From the NCBI RefSeq assembly GCF_018320785.1, contig NC_054882.1:25982719-26046718 (forward strand): a stretch of 64,000 nucleotides of DNA, read 5' to 3'. Positions 1 through 12,380 of this stretch are shown here, piece by piece; positions within the stretch are counted from its first letter, which is position 1, and every line of letters begins with the position of its first letter. Made by a program: the position numbers and the translations under genes. The DNA is from Cheilinus undulatus (lineage: Eukaryota; Chordata; Actinopteri; Labriformes; Labridae). The notes beneath the pieces are model-generated. The model ran no database searches, was not told where the DNA came from, and saw nothing but the letters and a program-made list of their open reading frames with translations.

Positions 1-480
1 AAAGTTGCAAATATGTTGTAAAAATGAGCTAAAACTGGCAAAAAGAAGTTATAAAAACAGGCAAAAAAGAAGTGGCAAAAAGGGACAGTAAGCAGTGGAA
101 AAATACAGGTTAAAAGTAGGGGGAAAAACTGCTAAAAAGCTGCAAAAATGTATATAAAAAAGAAAAAAAAAAAGGTGTAGCAAGAAATGGGCATATAAGT
201 GGAAAATAAGTGACAATGTGTTAAACCTGGCAAAAAGAAGTAGCAAAAAGTGGCAGGAATTGGTTAAAAATGTCAAAATAGGACAAAAAACTGCAAAAAA
301 AAAAAAAAAGAGCATAATGTGGCAAAATATTCCCATAAAACTTGCAAAAATGAGTTAAAGTGGCACAAATGTTTAAGAAACTGGGCCAAAAGCTGACCAA
401 AAAAAAGGGCTGAAATTGGTGAAAAAAGGGCAAAAAGCTGCAAAAAAAAAAATGGCCCAACCAGTAGGCCTGGTGAAAGC
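1..480. repeat. A-rich low-complexity tract of degenerate TGGCAAAAA units
   Basis: The + strand is dominated by short units such as GGCAAAAAGA, GTGGCAAAAA and GCTGCAAAAA with little C/T. Overlapping minus-strand ORFs rich in Phe, Leu and Cys are products of this composition. The tract is cut by the left edge of the window. It is the reverse-complement type of the tract at 18605-19430. Confidence 0.8.
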
Positions 481-2516
481 TCACATATTAAACCCATAGA
501 AATAAGAGGAATGTATTGAAACATTATAACCTACTAGGTTTAAAGTTTTAAAATATGTGATGTAGAGGGCAGTCTGACTCTGAGCTCTTCATCCGTCTTT
601 GGGACAAGGATGTTTTCCTTCATGTTATTCTACACTGCTGTGTTTGGAGTTTGAACTTACTTACATAAGATGGATTATCTTCTTTTGTTTGTGTTTTTGA
701 AAAAAAAAAAATTCAGTGAGCTACAATTTTCCTTTGTTTGTTAATGCATCTTTTCACGTTGCCCGTATATTATTTCCTTTTTTATTATCCGGCATGATTC
801 CACTCATGGAATAGCCGTTTCTTGGAGAACAGAGCGGTTAGTTTTGATCTTTTCATGGTGTTTTTTTTATTTACCATGACCAAATATTGCCAGCTAAATC
901 CTCTAAACAAAGAGTAACTTTAAGGCTTATATCATAATCGTCTCATCTTTTCTGTCAGCACTATATAATGTTTCGTAGACTATTTGTAATCCATCATTTG
1001 GGATTGCTATCCTGAGTGGCACTTAAAAAGGAGCGTGTCCAACTATCATTTACTGTCATCCAAACTGGAATGTCCATAACTCCAATAATTCCCACTTTGG
1101 AAAAACTAAAGGACTAAAGCCACATAAAATCACATCCTCATATTTCTGCAATTGCATAAAAATATCACTCACTCTTGACCACAATCCCTCACTGGGCTTA
1201 AAACAATATTATGATGGAAACTAAGTAACATACAGCCCAGTCTACAAAGATATGAATATTAAAATGAAATTTTCCAGCTCTACTCACTCAAGCTTTCCTT
1301 TTCTGTCACAATCAAATGACAGTGCTGCTCAAAATCTCTGTACATGTCCATTTCATTTACAGCTCTTCTCTGACAGCAGTTGTTTTGATAGTGTTTTATT
1401 TCGGCCAATATTGAACTCACTCCGTTTATTTGCCAAAATAGACCTTGTCAAACTCATCTACCCCCGGGTTAGCAGATTCAAACACAACACATCTGTGGGA
1501 TGTGTTGCTCGGCGTTGAAAGAAAGCTGGTCAGAAAGTGGAGGCAGGGAGAGGTAAAAGACTAACTGTTGTCTGAGAGGTCACACCAGCAGATGTTAATG
1601 TGATTTATTTGCTGATGTACGGATGTAAAAAGACATTTATTTGTCCTTTGTTACTGTCTGCAGTGTGGTGTCTTCATCATGTTGACATTCCTGAGTGTCT
1701 CCTGGATCAGTCAGACGTGACCCGAGCTCACCAAACCCACACACTCAGGCAAAGGCCTGATCGTGTCATCAGGCTTTAGAGGCGCTCCAGTACTTTTTAA
1801 ATGTACTTCACACTGTTTTTAAGCCTCCAAACCACAAGGTCTAATAGCAAATATCAATAAGATGTAATGGTTCAATATGATTCTAGTTGATTTGGTTATT
1901 TTTTTTTTCTTTGGAGTAATTTACATTATAAAAAATCCTTCGGCTTTAAGATGCTCTCAGACCACTACTTTGAGACGCTGCATCTGTCAGGATGGAAATA
2001 CAGGATAAAAATTTCAAAATAAAGTTAGATTAACCCACTGTTAGCATTAGGGCACCAGACCCCCTGATAAGAGTCGTTGGTCCCTGTATGACCAGTGTGT
2101 ATACTACATTTAATTAGGGCATTTATAAGCACAGCCAGAAAGCTGCTCAAGTTTAACTCCACTGACTGAAGAAACAATGCACAACTTCTAGTAATCTCCT
2201 TTATACAGATGACAGTTGTTTTTTGCATGAATCCTTGTTTTAGTTGAAGTCTCCCTTTTTTAACTCAGACAAATCAGAATATTTTCAATTATTGAATTTG
2301 TATTGACGTATAAAATTGCAAAAAGGTTGTAATACTGAACACAGATTAGCCATGAGGTCATGAAACAAACCTTTTTCGTGTTTATGGACTACTTCAGTGG
2401 TTTGAATGTTCTCGGATTCAGGTTACATCTTTGTACCCATTGGGTACATTTGTTTTGCGGTCAGTACGGAAATGACATCCATTATGAGACACAATTATAC
2501 ATGGATGTGACAATAA
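481..2516. other. gene-free stretch, nothing recognised
   Basis: AT-rich sequence without a convincing exon, RNA gene or repeat boundary. The ORFs at 1252-1518 and 2025-2228 show no family signature and no splice-site support. Confidence 0.5.
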
Positions 2517-3023
2517 AGGGGACATATTCAAAAATCACTTTTTCAGGCTTTTCTAACAAAAATGTGTGCCCCTGTCCTGTCCACAATCCCCTCAAATACC
2601 ATAAAAATCCCTTCCCTCCCTCGTTCTCTTTCTCCACCTTACTGAAAACGTGTGCTGAAATGAGCCATTCTCAGATTTCCCCTCATGATGTCATGTGGGG
2701 AGTTAGCCCCGCCCCCAGGTTTGGTTGGCCCTCCTTGCTTTGAAGAAACCTGCCAGCTGAGCGGAGGATCAAGAAAGCCACATCCACTAAGCCAAATCCA
2801 TTTCCTGAGAAGGGTGTGGTCAGGGGCGGAGTCAGACAGCTCTGTAACATTTAAAGCCACAGACACAGAAACTGCTCGTTCTGAGCAGGGCAGAAACAGA
2901 GGAGTTTTTAGACACAAAAATCCAATACTGGTGTGTTTTTTTTTCAGCAACAAACTTCACAGGAATGTTTTGGGAACCTCTGAGACCAAAAAACTTGTCT
3001 TAAAAGGGTAAAATATGTCCCCT
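2517..3023 (+). mobile_element. Kolobok/T2-like MITE, copy 1 (507 bp)
   Basis: The element starts AGGGGACATATT at 2517-2528 and ends with its exact reverse complement at 3012-3023, so terminal repeats are perfect over 12 bp. The right flank is TTAA (3024-3027) and the left flank ATAA, one change from TTAA. TTAA followed by AGGRR is the signature of T2/Kolobok-type elements. The body is shared, inverted, with 59641-60184. No transposase is present. Confidence 0.75.
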
Positions 3024-3027
3024 TTAA

Positions 3028-3977
3028 ACAACACATTAAAAAGGAAGATTCGATTTAAAAAAAATATTTAAAATTCAGAAATATTTAAAAGGACAAAATG
3101 AAAGTGTCATAATAGAAATAAATATCAATAACCTCCAAAATATAACCAATTCACCCTCGAGTCACAGTGAATTTTTGTACAAAGTTTGAAGAAAATCCTA
3201 AAAAGTGTTCTTGTGATATTGTTGTCACAACTAAAGGACAAGCATGAGGCCCAACTACCTTGACCTTTGCCCTTTGCCCTCAAAGGTCTACTCAGTTCAT
3301 ACATTTGTGCAAAGTTTAAAGAAGATCTCTCAAAGGATTCTTGAGAGTTGTGCTCACAGCATAAAAAGTTTAAACCCAGCCATTCAGGATAAGACAAACT
3401 AATCAAACATTTTTAAAATCTCAGCCAGTGACACAGTCACAGATAGGAGATAAATCCGACTAACTCAGCCTCTATGGTGGGCCACACTGGGAGGGAGGCC
3501 CCCCGTGTTATCACCCACCATCAGACAGTCATTCACTTAGAAGTTCTGTCAAGCATTAATTTTCTACAACATTAACTCAGACGGACTGCATGCTATTCAA
3601 GCAGGCAACAAAGGAGCGAGACAGATAAGTATCTCTTTGCACAGACTTCCTTTTCAAATCAGTGAAACTGCATTACACAGAGGTGACTCAGTGATCTTTT
3701 ACTACAGGAGGTGTTGATGCCAAGTCTGCTAGAACACTCAGTGAGTTACTCAGACAACAGCTGCTAAAATTAATCTTCAGTGTCCAAATGTTTAAACCGT
3801 ATGGTAAGATACCACTCTGAAAGGTACACTTAGATTGCTTTGTGCACTTATTCATAAACAGAAATGATTGATTTTTTTACTTTTGGTTTTCATAACTCCC
3901 AGTGTTATTGATGCTCTCATAACTCTTACTATCAGTTCTAATGTGTTAAGGAAGAAGTAGATTTAGATGTAATACTC
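3028..3977. other. gene-free stretch, nothing recognised
   Basis: AT-rich, no supported exon. A GC-richer patch at 3470-3520 has no recognisable content. Confidence 0.45.
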
Positions 3978-4036
3978 TTTTTCTGACGGACCCCTCAATA
4001 AAGTTTGACCTTTGAATGAGGGGTCCGTCAGAAAAA
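3978..4036. repeat. perfect 20-bp inverted repeat with 19-nt loop
   Basis: The left arm at 3978-3997 (TTTTTCTGACGGACCCCTCA) is the exact reverse complement of the right arm at 4017-4036. Base pairing stops at both ends of the arms. No coding region is nearby. It could be a foldback element end, a hairpin RNA or a cruciform site; the sequence does not decide. Confidence 0.85.
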
Positions 4037-4099
4037 TGCATATCCTTACCTACTTCCTAACCTTACCATACATCCATATATCATAGACGCCCTCTAAGG

Positions 4100-4340
4100 C
4101 TGACTTGTTTGTGTTGTTGAGTTGACTGTAGGCCGACAGTAGCAGACAGCACGGGCTGTCTCCCCCCGAGGAGGAAAAGGGGATTGCGATAAATCCTTCA
4201 GACGAGGAGAGGGAGCTCTATAAAAACTGGGCTCCATTAAAAACACTCAGCTGTCACGGCTCTTCTTTGTTCTCAGCACTGAGAGGGATTTAATTGTCAA
4301 CATCTTTACTGCTGCTGCTTTTCTAAGCGCAAAAGTGAAG
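4100..4340 (+). promoter_or_regulatory. possible orphan promoter with TATAAAA box
   Basis: TATAAAA at 4219-4225 follows a GC-richer block (about 4120-4215) and is followed by a stretch with no ORF. The local composition differs from the AT-rich surroundings. No transcript structure can be proposed, so this is a weak call. Confidence 0.2.
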
Positions 4341-5088
4341 GGACTATAAAGTTTCTGTTTGTTTAGGCAGAATATTTGCACTGCATTGGCAAAGAGAACA
4401 TTTTAATGGCATGTAACGGGGGAGAATTTGGCCCTGTGCAATGCGGTACTTGTAGTGACAGAAAATGCACTTTAGTAAGTTCCAACTTTTTAGCAATGCT
4501 TGCATCATGCTGGACTTTACAGGGTGTTAAAAAGTTGATTTACTGAGTTGGTCCAGCTAAAACCAAGACAGTCTGGCTGATGGCCACTCTCACAGACCCT
4601 TCATCTGAGACTCTATATATATCAGAACGGGAATACACACCAAAACTTTCAAAATAAAATCGGATATGTTCAGGGTTAAAGTATAGGTTAAGGTAAGGGT
4701 TAGGATACTAGGGGTTAAAAGCCAAAAACCTGACCTGCAAACCCTAAATATGAATGTTTTGTAAAGCCAATCAAACAGCCTGTTTACAGGGTAAAGCTTG
4801 AAAACATTTTAACAAACATTTTTAATGTTAGCTTAAGTTTGTTTGTTAAAGCTCACATTGCATAAGTTAACATAGCTACAGCATACTGGTTCATATAATA
4901 ATGTTAATTATGTAGCTAGCATAGCTGTGTGAGCTAAAGTGAGCCACTGTTCATGGAACTACTCCTATTATTATGTAATTAAATCCTGGAGTAGACCTTT
5001 TGACCTTTTGTCTGTTTTATTGCTGAAATGTTGTTGTGTTGTTTGCAATGAGGTTATTTCATGAATGTAACTGCCGGATATTTTTATG
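4341..5088. other. gene-free stretch with scattered AGCTA/GTTAGC motifs
   Basis: Contains a short GGTTAAG/GGGTTAGG run (about 4674-4725) and many AGCTA-type words from 4830 to 4940. No exon or full element is recognised. Confidence 0.4.
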
Positions 5089-5122
5089 AATAAAGTTGTA
5101 TCCAAAAAAAAAAAAAAAAAAA
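5089..5122 (+). other. AATAAA followed by A19: likely 3' end of a retroposed transcript
   Basis: AATAAA at 5089-5094 is followed 9 nt later by 19 consecutive A residues (5104-5122). This spacing is what a reverse-transcribed polyadenylated RNA leaves behind. The upstream sequence shows no ORF that I recognise. Confidence 0.4.
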
Positions 5123-6654
5123 CATAAAAACTGGAACTACATAGTACCGGCAAATTACAGCACTTACTTTTGGAGATATATGGGGTCTCATGTATCTCAT
5201 ATAGATATACGGTATAGACTAGCATCCCCAAGCTAAGCATCCTGTTTGAAGGGGCAGTGAAATCTCTGGAGGCTAATGCTACTGCTATTGCCAGGTACCT
5301 CAACAACCCAACTTCAGAAATACAGGTATGTCCCTTTAAGAAGGAATCTGGGATGAACAGCATAATTCTATCTATTTAAGTGGTTAGCATTGTAGCTAAT
5401 AAGGCTGTTAGCTAAATAACACTAACTTGTACCATTTCTTTAGTATAGTAATATTTGTACCCACCAAAGCCATTGAAATGCCACAGATGAATTTAACCTG
5501 CTGCAGTCTTTTTTTAAATTCTAATGTTGCTGTGACCAGACTGCAGTTTACTACAAATGTGTAAAAAAACACAGTAAGAGCAGAGAAATGGGCTGTGAGT
5601 GATATGATCTCAGTTTGTTTGGAAAAAACAGTGAGTGGAACATGTACACGCCATCTAAGTCCCAACGCATCTCAAGCCATTCAAGAGACAACAAGAAGAG
5701 GCTGCTGAAAAAGCTCTAACCTAATCCTACTGATGATTTCAACAAGCGGGGCCTGATTTTAGTATTAGATGGGCCCACCAGAGACAGATTTAGAGCTTTG
5801 GCTGTTTTGGGTTTTCCAACACTTCAGATATCAATGTCACCTTCTGAAGTGGTGAGATCAAATTACAGCACTGCAACCCATACTCTATGAGAAGAAGGTG
5901 GCCTCTGTTTCCTGGGATTACATACCGCTTATGATTATCATCCGTTTACATCCTGTTGTCAGTTTAATGAGCTTGGGTGGCTGGAGAGCCACCGCAGCGT
6001 CCCGTCTAAAGTCTGCCCTTAGTTTCTTTGACGGACATTTTTAAGTTCACATGTACTTAGGCCACTGTTGACTGATTTCTCTTAGCTATGGAAACCCATT
6101 AATTCATCACTTCCACATTCCTCAGTGGCACTCAAATGGTCAGTTTTAATTACAGGGTTACTCGGATACATCAGCCAAGAAAAACATTGGTTAAATATTG
6201 TGAAAAGTTGTAATGAGATTATAGTGATTAAGGGATACTAATTGGGCTGTGTTGTGACTATAAGGATTACTGTTATTATGGGCTAATTCTTCATGATTCA
6301 TCGACTTTTTGAACATAACTTGGTCAGTGGGCTTATGAGTCAGGACCCAGAGGTGACTGTGGAGTTTGCATTGACAGGAGTACATAATGGGACAATATAA
6401 AAAGCAGCAATATATTGACTCATATCACTAGAGACAATAGCAAATGTTCTAATTTTCAAAAATATATTTAAGTTTAACCCTGTCTCACTGTGTCACCACC
6501 TCATGACTCTTCAAGTGACACTTTTGACATGAATTAGGGTAACATGAACAATAAATTAACTGGCTGAAAAACAGCAATAACAATAGCAACTTTTAAAAAA
6601 AATTACATTTACATCAGACAAATTTATAAACAGACATATCATTCAAAAACCAAA
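5123..6654. other. gene-free stretch, nothing recognised
   Basis: No exon, RNA gene or bounded repeat supported. Minus-strand ORFs at 4971-5363 and 5408-5665 lack any family signature. Confidence 0.45.
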
Positions 6655-7085
6655 TTCATTAACACCTATCTGCCTGGAAAGGGTTAAAAAGCCATTTCAA
6701 GGCTTTGGGACTCAAATGTGCCGCAAAGAGTGCCATTATCCACAAATGGAGAAAACTTTGAACAGTGGTGGATCTACCCCAGAGCGGCTGGCCTACCAAA
6801 AGGACTCCAAGAGTGCATTGACGACTCATCCAGGTAGTCATTAAAGAACCCAGAACCACATCCATAGCAGGATAATGATCCAAAACAAACCAGCAAGTCG
6901 ACCTCTGAATGGTTTAAAAAAAATCAAGGTTTTTGAGTGGCTGATTCCGAGATGTTGTGGCATGATCTGCAACAGGCTTTTCATGCTGTAAAACCCTCCA
7001 ATGTGGCTGAACTAAAACAGCTCTGCAAAGAGGAGTGCACCAAAATTCCTCCACAGTGATGGGAAAGACTCATTGACATTTATCA
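6655..7085 (+). mobile_element. Tc1-like transposon remnant, internally deleted
   Basis: The nucleotide sequence matches the fish Tc1-like family seen at 47440-48266. Shared segments are the GGAAAGGGTTA start, the ATTATCCACAAATGGAGAAAAC block and the GTGGCTGAACTAAAACAG block. The 5' transposase part joins directly to the 3' part, with stops and shifts, so it is non-functional. Terminal repeats are not recognisable. Confidence 0.75.
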
Positions 7086-7131
7086 CAAACACTCAAATAC
7101 TTTTCTACTGCACTAAAGCTAGGTTTTAAGT

Positions 7132-7510
7132 CTAGTTTTCAATGTAGCAATCATGGCCCTTAAGGCAACAGGTCATTTTTTCCAGAAAGAAGAACCACAG
7201 TAAAGCCCTCTCTCTGGATTTTGACCTAATTTTAGGTACAGTTAAAGGAGCCTCATGACCTGAGGGGCTGTGCTGGGTTGGAGACAGTGAGCAGGTCAGA
7301 AATGTATCCAGGAGCTGGGCCACTGTGAGCTTTACAGACTAGAAGGAGGATTTTGAACATGATTTTGAACTGCACAGGAGCTAGTGAAGTGTTTTGAAGG
7401 GGAGCTACATGTTCACACTTCCTTGTATATGCCAGGACTATTGCTGCTGTGGTCTGAATGAGCTGAGGTAGCCCTATTGATTGATTAGGTAGCCCAGCAA
7501 AAAGCTTCAA
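7132..7510 (-). mobile_element. LINE remnant, C-terminal end of a reverse-transcriptase ORF
   Basis: On the minus strand one frame reads FKILLLVCKAHSGPAPGYISDLL and then PLRS; another frame continues into a VPK-R segment. The pattern F-KILLLVYKAL...YISDLL...PLRSS...VPR is the usual end of L2/Rex1-type fish LINE ORF2. The frame break and short length show it is dead. The part above 7400 may belong to another LINE segment. Confidence 0.6.
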
Positions 7511-7540
7511 CTCAGTTGAAATAAATATGTGGTTTAACTC

Positions 7541-7568
7541 ATCATATCATATCATATCATATCATATA
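7541..7568. repeat. (ATATC)n microsatellite
   Basis: About five and a half copies of a pentanucleotide ATCAT/ATATC unit. Confidence 0.9.
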
Positions 7569-8480
7569 ATGTGTTAAACATTAAAGATTTGTAACTTCTG
7601 CAGTGCACCCTCTGGCCCATTTCCACACACATGCAACATTATTATTACTTTTGATTGATTGCAGGATCTAGGATTGCATCAATGCAGGATATAACCCATT
7701 AAGCTCAATAGCAATCTAGCAATATTAATGGTGTTATTCTTATACCTAAATACTGTAGAATAACCATAGAGAGTGAATCACATGGACCTTTCCTGATGCT
7801 GCAGACCAGCTAAGCCTTCCAGCAGCTTTTCTTGGCTGATTTTCAGCCTCCTTATGGGGTCTGGAAAACATATCCCTGCAAGGGGTTCTAGTAGATGCTG
7901 CTCATTGCTGTGGCCCAGCAGGCACCCCCCCCCCCCCCCCATATTATACCCCCCACTGGGAGCACCACCGGAAAGTGTCAGTCACGAGACTTCGGCATCT
8001 GCAACCTCAGGGAAGCAAAACACTTAGCTTCTGTTTCTCCACTTTCCCTGACACAGCACATTACCACTGGCGCATGCCCACTGAGTGGGAACTCCAGTGG
8101 AGTAATATAAACAGTGCAGCATGGGCATGGGGATATAGTAGCCAGAGATGAGTACGTCGGCTACATTGGAGAAACTGCTCTGTGTGGTATCACTCCAAAA
8201 GTCTCATCTGGTGGTTTGTGCCAGGTTCTCTCCAGTAGATGATAAAATGCCCTCAGAGGGGCAATACTGCCAACTGTGTGTTTATCTTTGGTTAATTTGC
8301 TTTGTGAATGACAACAAAAGTTACATAAATAACATATTAAAGCACATACAAGGTAGGCTGGAGGTAGAAAACCAAACAAGTTATATTAGTAGTACTTGAC
8401 GTTGCAACATTTTTGCAAGAGCCACAATCCAAAAACATCTCTTAATGTCCTGGTGATGTATGCGTTTGAGAACGGGCAAA
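7569..8480. other. gene-free stretch with a C16 run
   Basis: Holds a homopolymer of 16 C at 7925-7940, a likely sequencing and replication hot spot. No exon recognised. Confidence 0.45.
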
Positions 8481-9055
8481 GCTAACTGGTGTGTTGATAT
8501 CTCAGAGTTAAACACTTCCAAGTTAATTTCAACTCCCAAAGTCTAATTTTAACTTCATTCTGAGGGAGAAGGTGTTCAGTGTTTGAGTTATTTGATAGTG
8601 TTGATCCACCAGTGTCAGTCCAACTCTGCAAAGAGTCAGTTGATCTAAACTCAGCCCACTGGTTTTCAAATCTGGGGGGATATGTGGGTGGGTTTTCCCA
8701 TCATGCCCTTGGGCAGAGTGTTTCGTTTGGGTCCTTTACTCATGTCTGCTGGATTGCTGTTGTTTTTGTTGTTCGACAAATTTGCACCATGAGTGAAGTT
8801 TTCCATCGAGTTCTGGCCTGCTCCTAAAGGAAACACACCACATTAGTATGTACTGCCTTGCTATGAGGTTGACTCTGCTTTGTTCTTACTAGAGGAGACC
8901 CGCCTCTCCTAAGATTATAAACAGTTACTGTCATGTTAAATATTTAACACTTTAAGAGTGTAGCTTAACTATTTGTAGTGTTGACCACTTTTCATGTGTT
9001 AAATTCAACCCTTTATGAGTTTAATCAACACTGTCAATTTAGCTGTATATTTCAC
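8481..9055. repeat. two patches of degenerate AGTGTTAA/AGAGTTAA repeat
   Basis: About 8495-8600 and 8935-9050 are built from AGTGTT, GAGTTAA and AACACT words, a pattern common in teleost intergenic DNA. The sequence between is unremarkable. Confidence 0.35.
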
Positions 9056-10465
9056 TTTATCATAGAGGTGTGACTTTACCTGGGCAACCCTTTTGGATAG
9101 ATATTCTCTTGTTGCTACTGCCAATAAGGAAAGATAAGATTTTACCGTACAACTCCCCAGGGGCTACTTACCCACTTCTGCTTAAAGATTAAAAAAAACA
9201 TTAAGAAATAACTCTTCTTCAAACTTTTCACATATGTCCACTTTGACTAAAGGATGTAAGGATTAGATGTAAGAGGTTTAGCAAGAGCAGAATTTCAAGA
9301 ATATATTGACAGATATTTGTCAAATTTGGCACAAACCAGAGTGGATTTAGACATTGACCTTTTATTTCCAATATGGTTGCCACCATTGATGGGTTTGAAA
9401 ATGTCTCCTTATAAACTCACGGCTGATGTCCCTGAGACTACATCCATGTTTTATATCGTCTATGGTCTGAACACAGCACTGGCATCAATCTTTAAGCAGG
9501 GAAAGGCTGAGTTTTTATCTATGCAGAGCTTGGTACCATACATCCCTGACTTCTCCCAGAGCTGAGATGTTGATTCTGGTGCATAGTGTGGAAAACCTTG
9601 AAGACTATTGATGTGCGTGTAAAAATCAGGCAGACAATCCAGAGGAAATCTCATGAATATATGACATGGGAGTTAAGATGTTTCCTGGCAGGGTTCTTGT
9701 CCAATCAGCGCCGTACGAGCAAAGTTGTCAGGGAAACAAAAGGGCTTCAGTTCAGGGGTGCAGCACGGTTCAATCTTTGATCGATTCACCAGTTTGTCTT
9801 CATCAGCGTTTGAGGGAATATGATGGAGGAGGCTTTGACCCTTCCGCTGATTTGGAACAGAACACACCCCCAGTTTTGTATTTAACACTAAAGATAGTTT
9901 TCTCTTTTCCTCTTCTGTTCAGATCATCTGCTAAAGATGTCTTACTTCAGCCTTTTGAGAGTATATGTTCATGAGAGAGCACCATGGTTAAGAAAAGTTC
10001 TTTACTGAGACAGAAACATGATCTGACACGAACCAGAAACCAAGCAGGCAATGCAGTAAGGAAGAAGGAATATTGCAGCCTTCTAAGTCCAGACAATCTT
10101 ATTGAAAACGCTTTTAGGAGAAATATAGGATGCAGAAGCTGAAATGTGTCTAAACATGTGTTTGCTATATCTGCAATCTGTCACTAAAAATAAAAGTAGT
10201 AGATTCCCTGTTTTTTTGCACTGAAATGTCCACATTGATTTAAAAATGACTGAACCTTTGTTATATATCATGTATTTTGTGATTGAGTTGTTCCATCACC
10301 TCACATATTTCAAATTCAGAGAGATTCTTCATTTTTATGGTTGTTATAGTCTGTCCTGCCGCTGCAATGAAACAGCCCCTGAGCTTACACGCCATGCTTA
10401 TAGTTGACATGGAAAGGCTGGACGTTACGTCAAAGAGGACTACAAGGAAGCATGAGCTGGCCTTA
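9056..10465. other. gene-free stretch, nothing recognised
   Basis: Several short ORFs overlap on both strands between 9317 and 9974 but share no family signature. No transposon ends seen. Confidence 0.4.
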
Positions 10466-10630
10466 AGAGACATAGCTCGAGCATGTCTTGCTTTACCGTA
10501 AATACTGAGACGTGACAGCCTGATTTACAATCCCACCTGTCGGAGGGAAACCTCCAATTTGTTGAGGCAAGGAAAGATCCAGAACAAGCAGTAGAAAGAG
10601 AAAGAGTTTAGCAGCACTCCTTAAAGTAGA
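10466..10630 (+). repeat. dispersed repeat with GNRA-type hairpin, copy 1
   Basis: About 165 bp clearly homologous to 12381-12550 in the same orientation. Shared blocks include the AGCTCGAGCATG start, TTTACCGTAAATACTGAGAC and a TCGGAGG-GAAA-CCTCCA hairpin. The family is not recognised. Confidence 0.75.
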
Positions 10631-10929
10631 GGGGTCTACCTGCAGCTCTCAGACACCCCGCTCTTGTAAACCACTACTGTGAGACTCCTCCTATGCCAGG
10701 ACGGAAGAGACATTTTTTTACAATTACAATGTATTTCCCAATTAAGAGGTTTTTTTTCTTTACATTCACCTTTATCCATAAATACAGTTCGGCAGTTAAA
10801 TTCACAAAATAACCACATTGCAAACATAACAGACTAAGGAACATATCATCAAAAAAACTGAATAAAGGGGTTTAATCTGAGATTAAATTATGCATAGACC
10901 ATTTCTAAAAGTGGTTAAACACAAACAGT

Positions 10930-11840
10930 GGCCCGCTTTAGTTTCGTTAGCTTTAGCTAGAGCTTACATAGATATGCTAACTACATTGTTGAGTTAGTTT
11001 TAGCTAAAACCAATATAGCTATGCAAGCCATGTAGTTAACGGTGTTACATAAGCCAATGTAGCTACTTTAGTTTTAGCAATGTGAGTTTTGGCGAACGTA
11101 GCCATTGCTAATGTAGCTACTTTAGTTATGTAGTTATTGTAGATATGTAGCCCACCTAGTCTGGTTGGCTCAACATTCCTGCTCTATCATAGGAGAGGAT
11201 TCTGTCACCACTGTGGCTAAATACTGCTAGTGCTCATGGTGATTAACGTAGGTGTTGATTATTATAGGGTTTAGTCTTTATTATAATATTAATGATTAAG
11301 GCTGGTCTATTTTGAAAGACCATAAAAACGAGATTATGGTCTAGGCCTGCCTTCTTTGTAAAGTGTCTTGAGAAAACTTTGGTTATGAATTGGTGCTACA
11401 TAAAGTTTGATTGATTGATAGTAAGCTTTAGAAAACAGCATAAGCTGGCATTGCTTTGTTAGCTTTAGCTACATTAGCTACTTAGCTATTTAAGTGAAAC
11501 AAATATGTTTCTTTTCAGATTTGCAAAATTGTAAAAGCTGTACAGTTTTTAGTTATGTAACCTGCGTCGCTAATGTAGATTTGTCGGCTACCTTAGCTAC
11601 GTACTTACGTTACCTACATAGCTCTGTTATATTTAGATAACTCAGCTTAAGCAGCATGAGCTTTAGCAAATGTAGCTAAAGCTAACTCAGCTACGCAGAT
11701 AGTGTAGATATGTAGCTTACGTAGCTGCTTTGTGAGCTTATCTTTAGCTACATTATCCACGCACCAATCTAAGCTCTGTTATCTTATGTAGCTAACAGAG
11801 CTACGTAAGCTACACTGGCTACATAAGGACGTTTTCATGG
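10930..11840. repeat. degenerate TAGCTA-rich satellite-like stretch
   Basis: Words TAGCTA, AGCTAC, GTTAGC and ATGTAGC recur dozens of times without strict period. The stretch is interrupted by a LINE/SINE-type tail at 11340-11419. Similar motif richness appears near 23100-24300 and 27900-28700. Confidence 0.6.
11340..11419 (+). mobile_element. 3' tail of an L2-type LINE or its partner SINE
   Basis: AAAGTGTCTTGAGAAAACTT, then GGTGCTACATAAAG, then a TTGATTGATTGAT tail reproduces the usual 3' end of fish L2-family retroposons (short tandem tail after a conserved stem region). The 5' extent is not clear. Confidence 0.5.
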
Positions 11841-12380
11841 AGGATGAGCTTTTTTCCTGTAAGTACTGTTTACTCAGACTGGACATTTGATGTAATTAAA
11901 ATGCAACATCTGGTCATGGACTTTTTAATGCATGTAGGCTTTTACTGAAGCAGAAACTACATCTATCAAAGGAAAAAGTTGCATGCAGCTGCAGTATTTC
12001 AGTGTTCCCCATGTGAAGAACAAATCATGTGGCTCCAAACATTTGGTGTTGGCAGATTTTCAGAGATGATCTGCCCATTGAAACTCCCATGGTTTCAGTG
12101 TAGATCTTTGCAGATACACTGTCAAATGAAAGATTTATAGTGAGCACATTTCCAAGTCATGTTCAGCTGAGTTTGTAATGGTTACAAACAGCAAAGCCTT
12201 CTTGAAGATGTACATTCTGTAATGTAGAATATAAAGAGCTTCTACAGCACTAAAGATCTAACACCTATCCCAGTTTTATCATCAGGGAAAGCTTTTTTGT
12301 CCAGATGCATTCAGAAGGATTACCACCCAGAAATCTCTTTCAAACAGCCAGGAAAGAACACTGGGTTCAATCCTGGTCCC

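Noticed and set aside
4670..4730. GGTTAAGG/GGGTTAGG words as an interstitial telomere tract
   Set aside because: Only one or two irregular hexamers; no run of TTAGGG.
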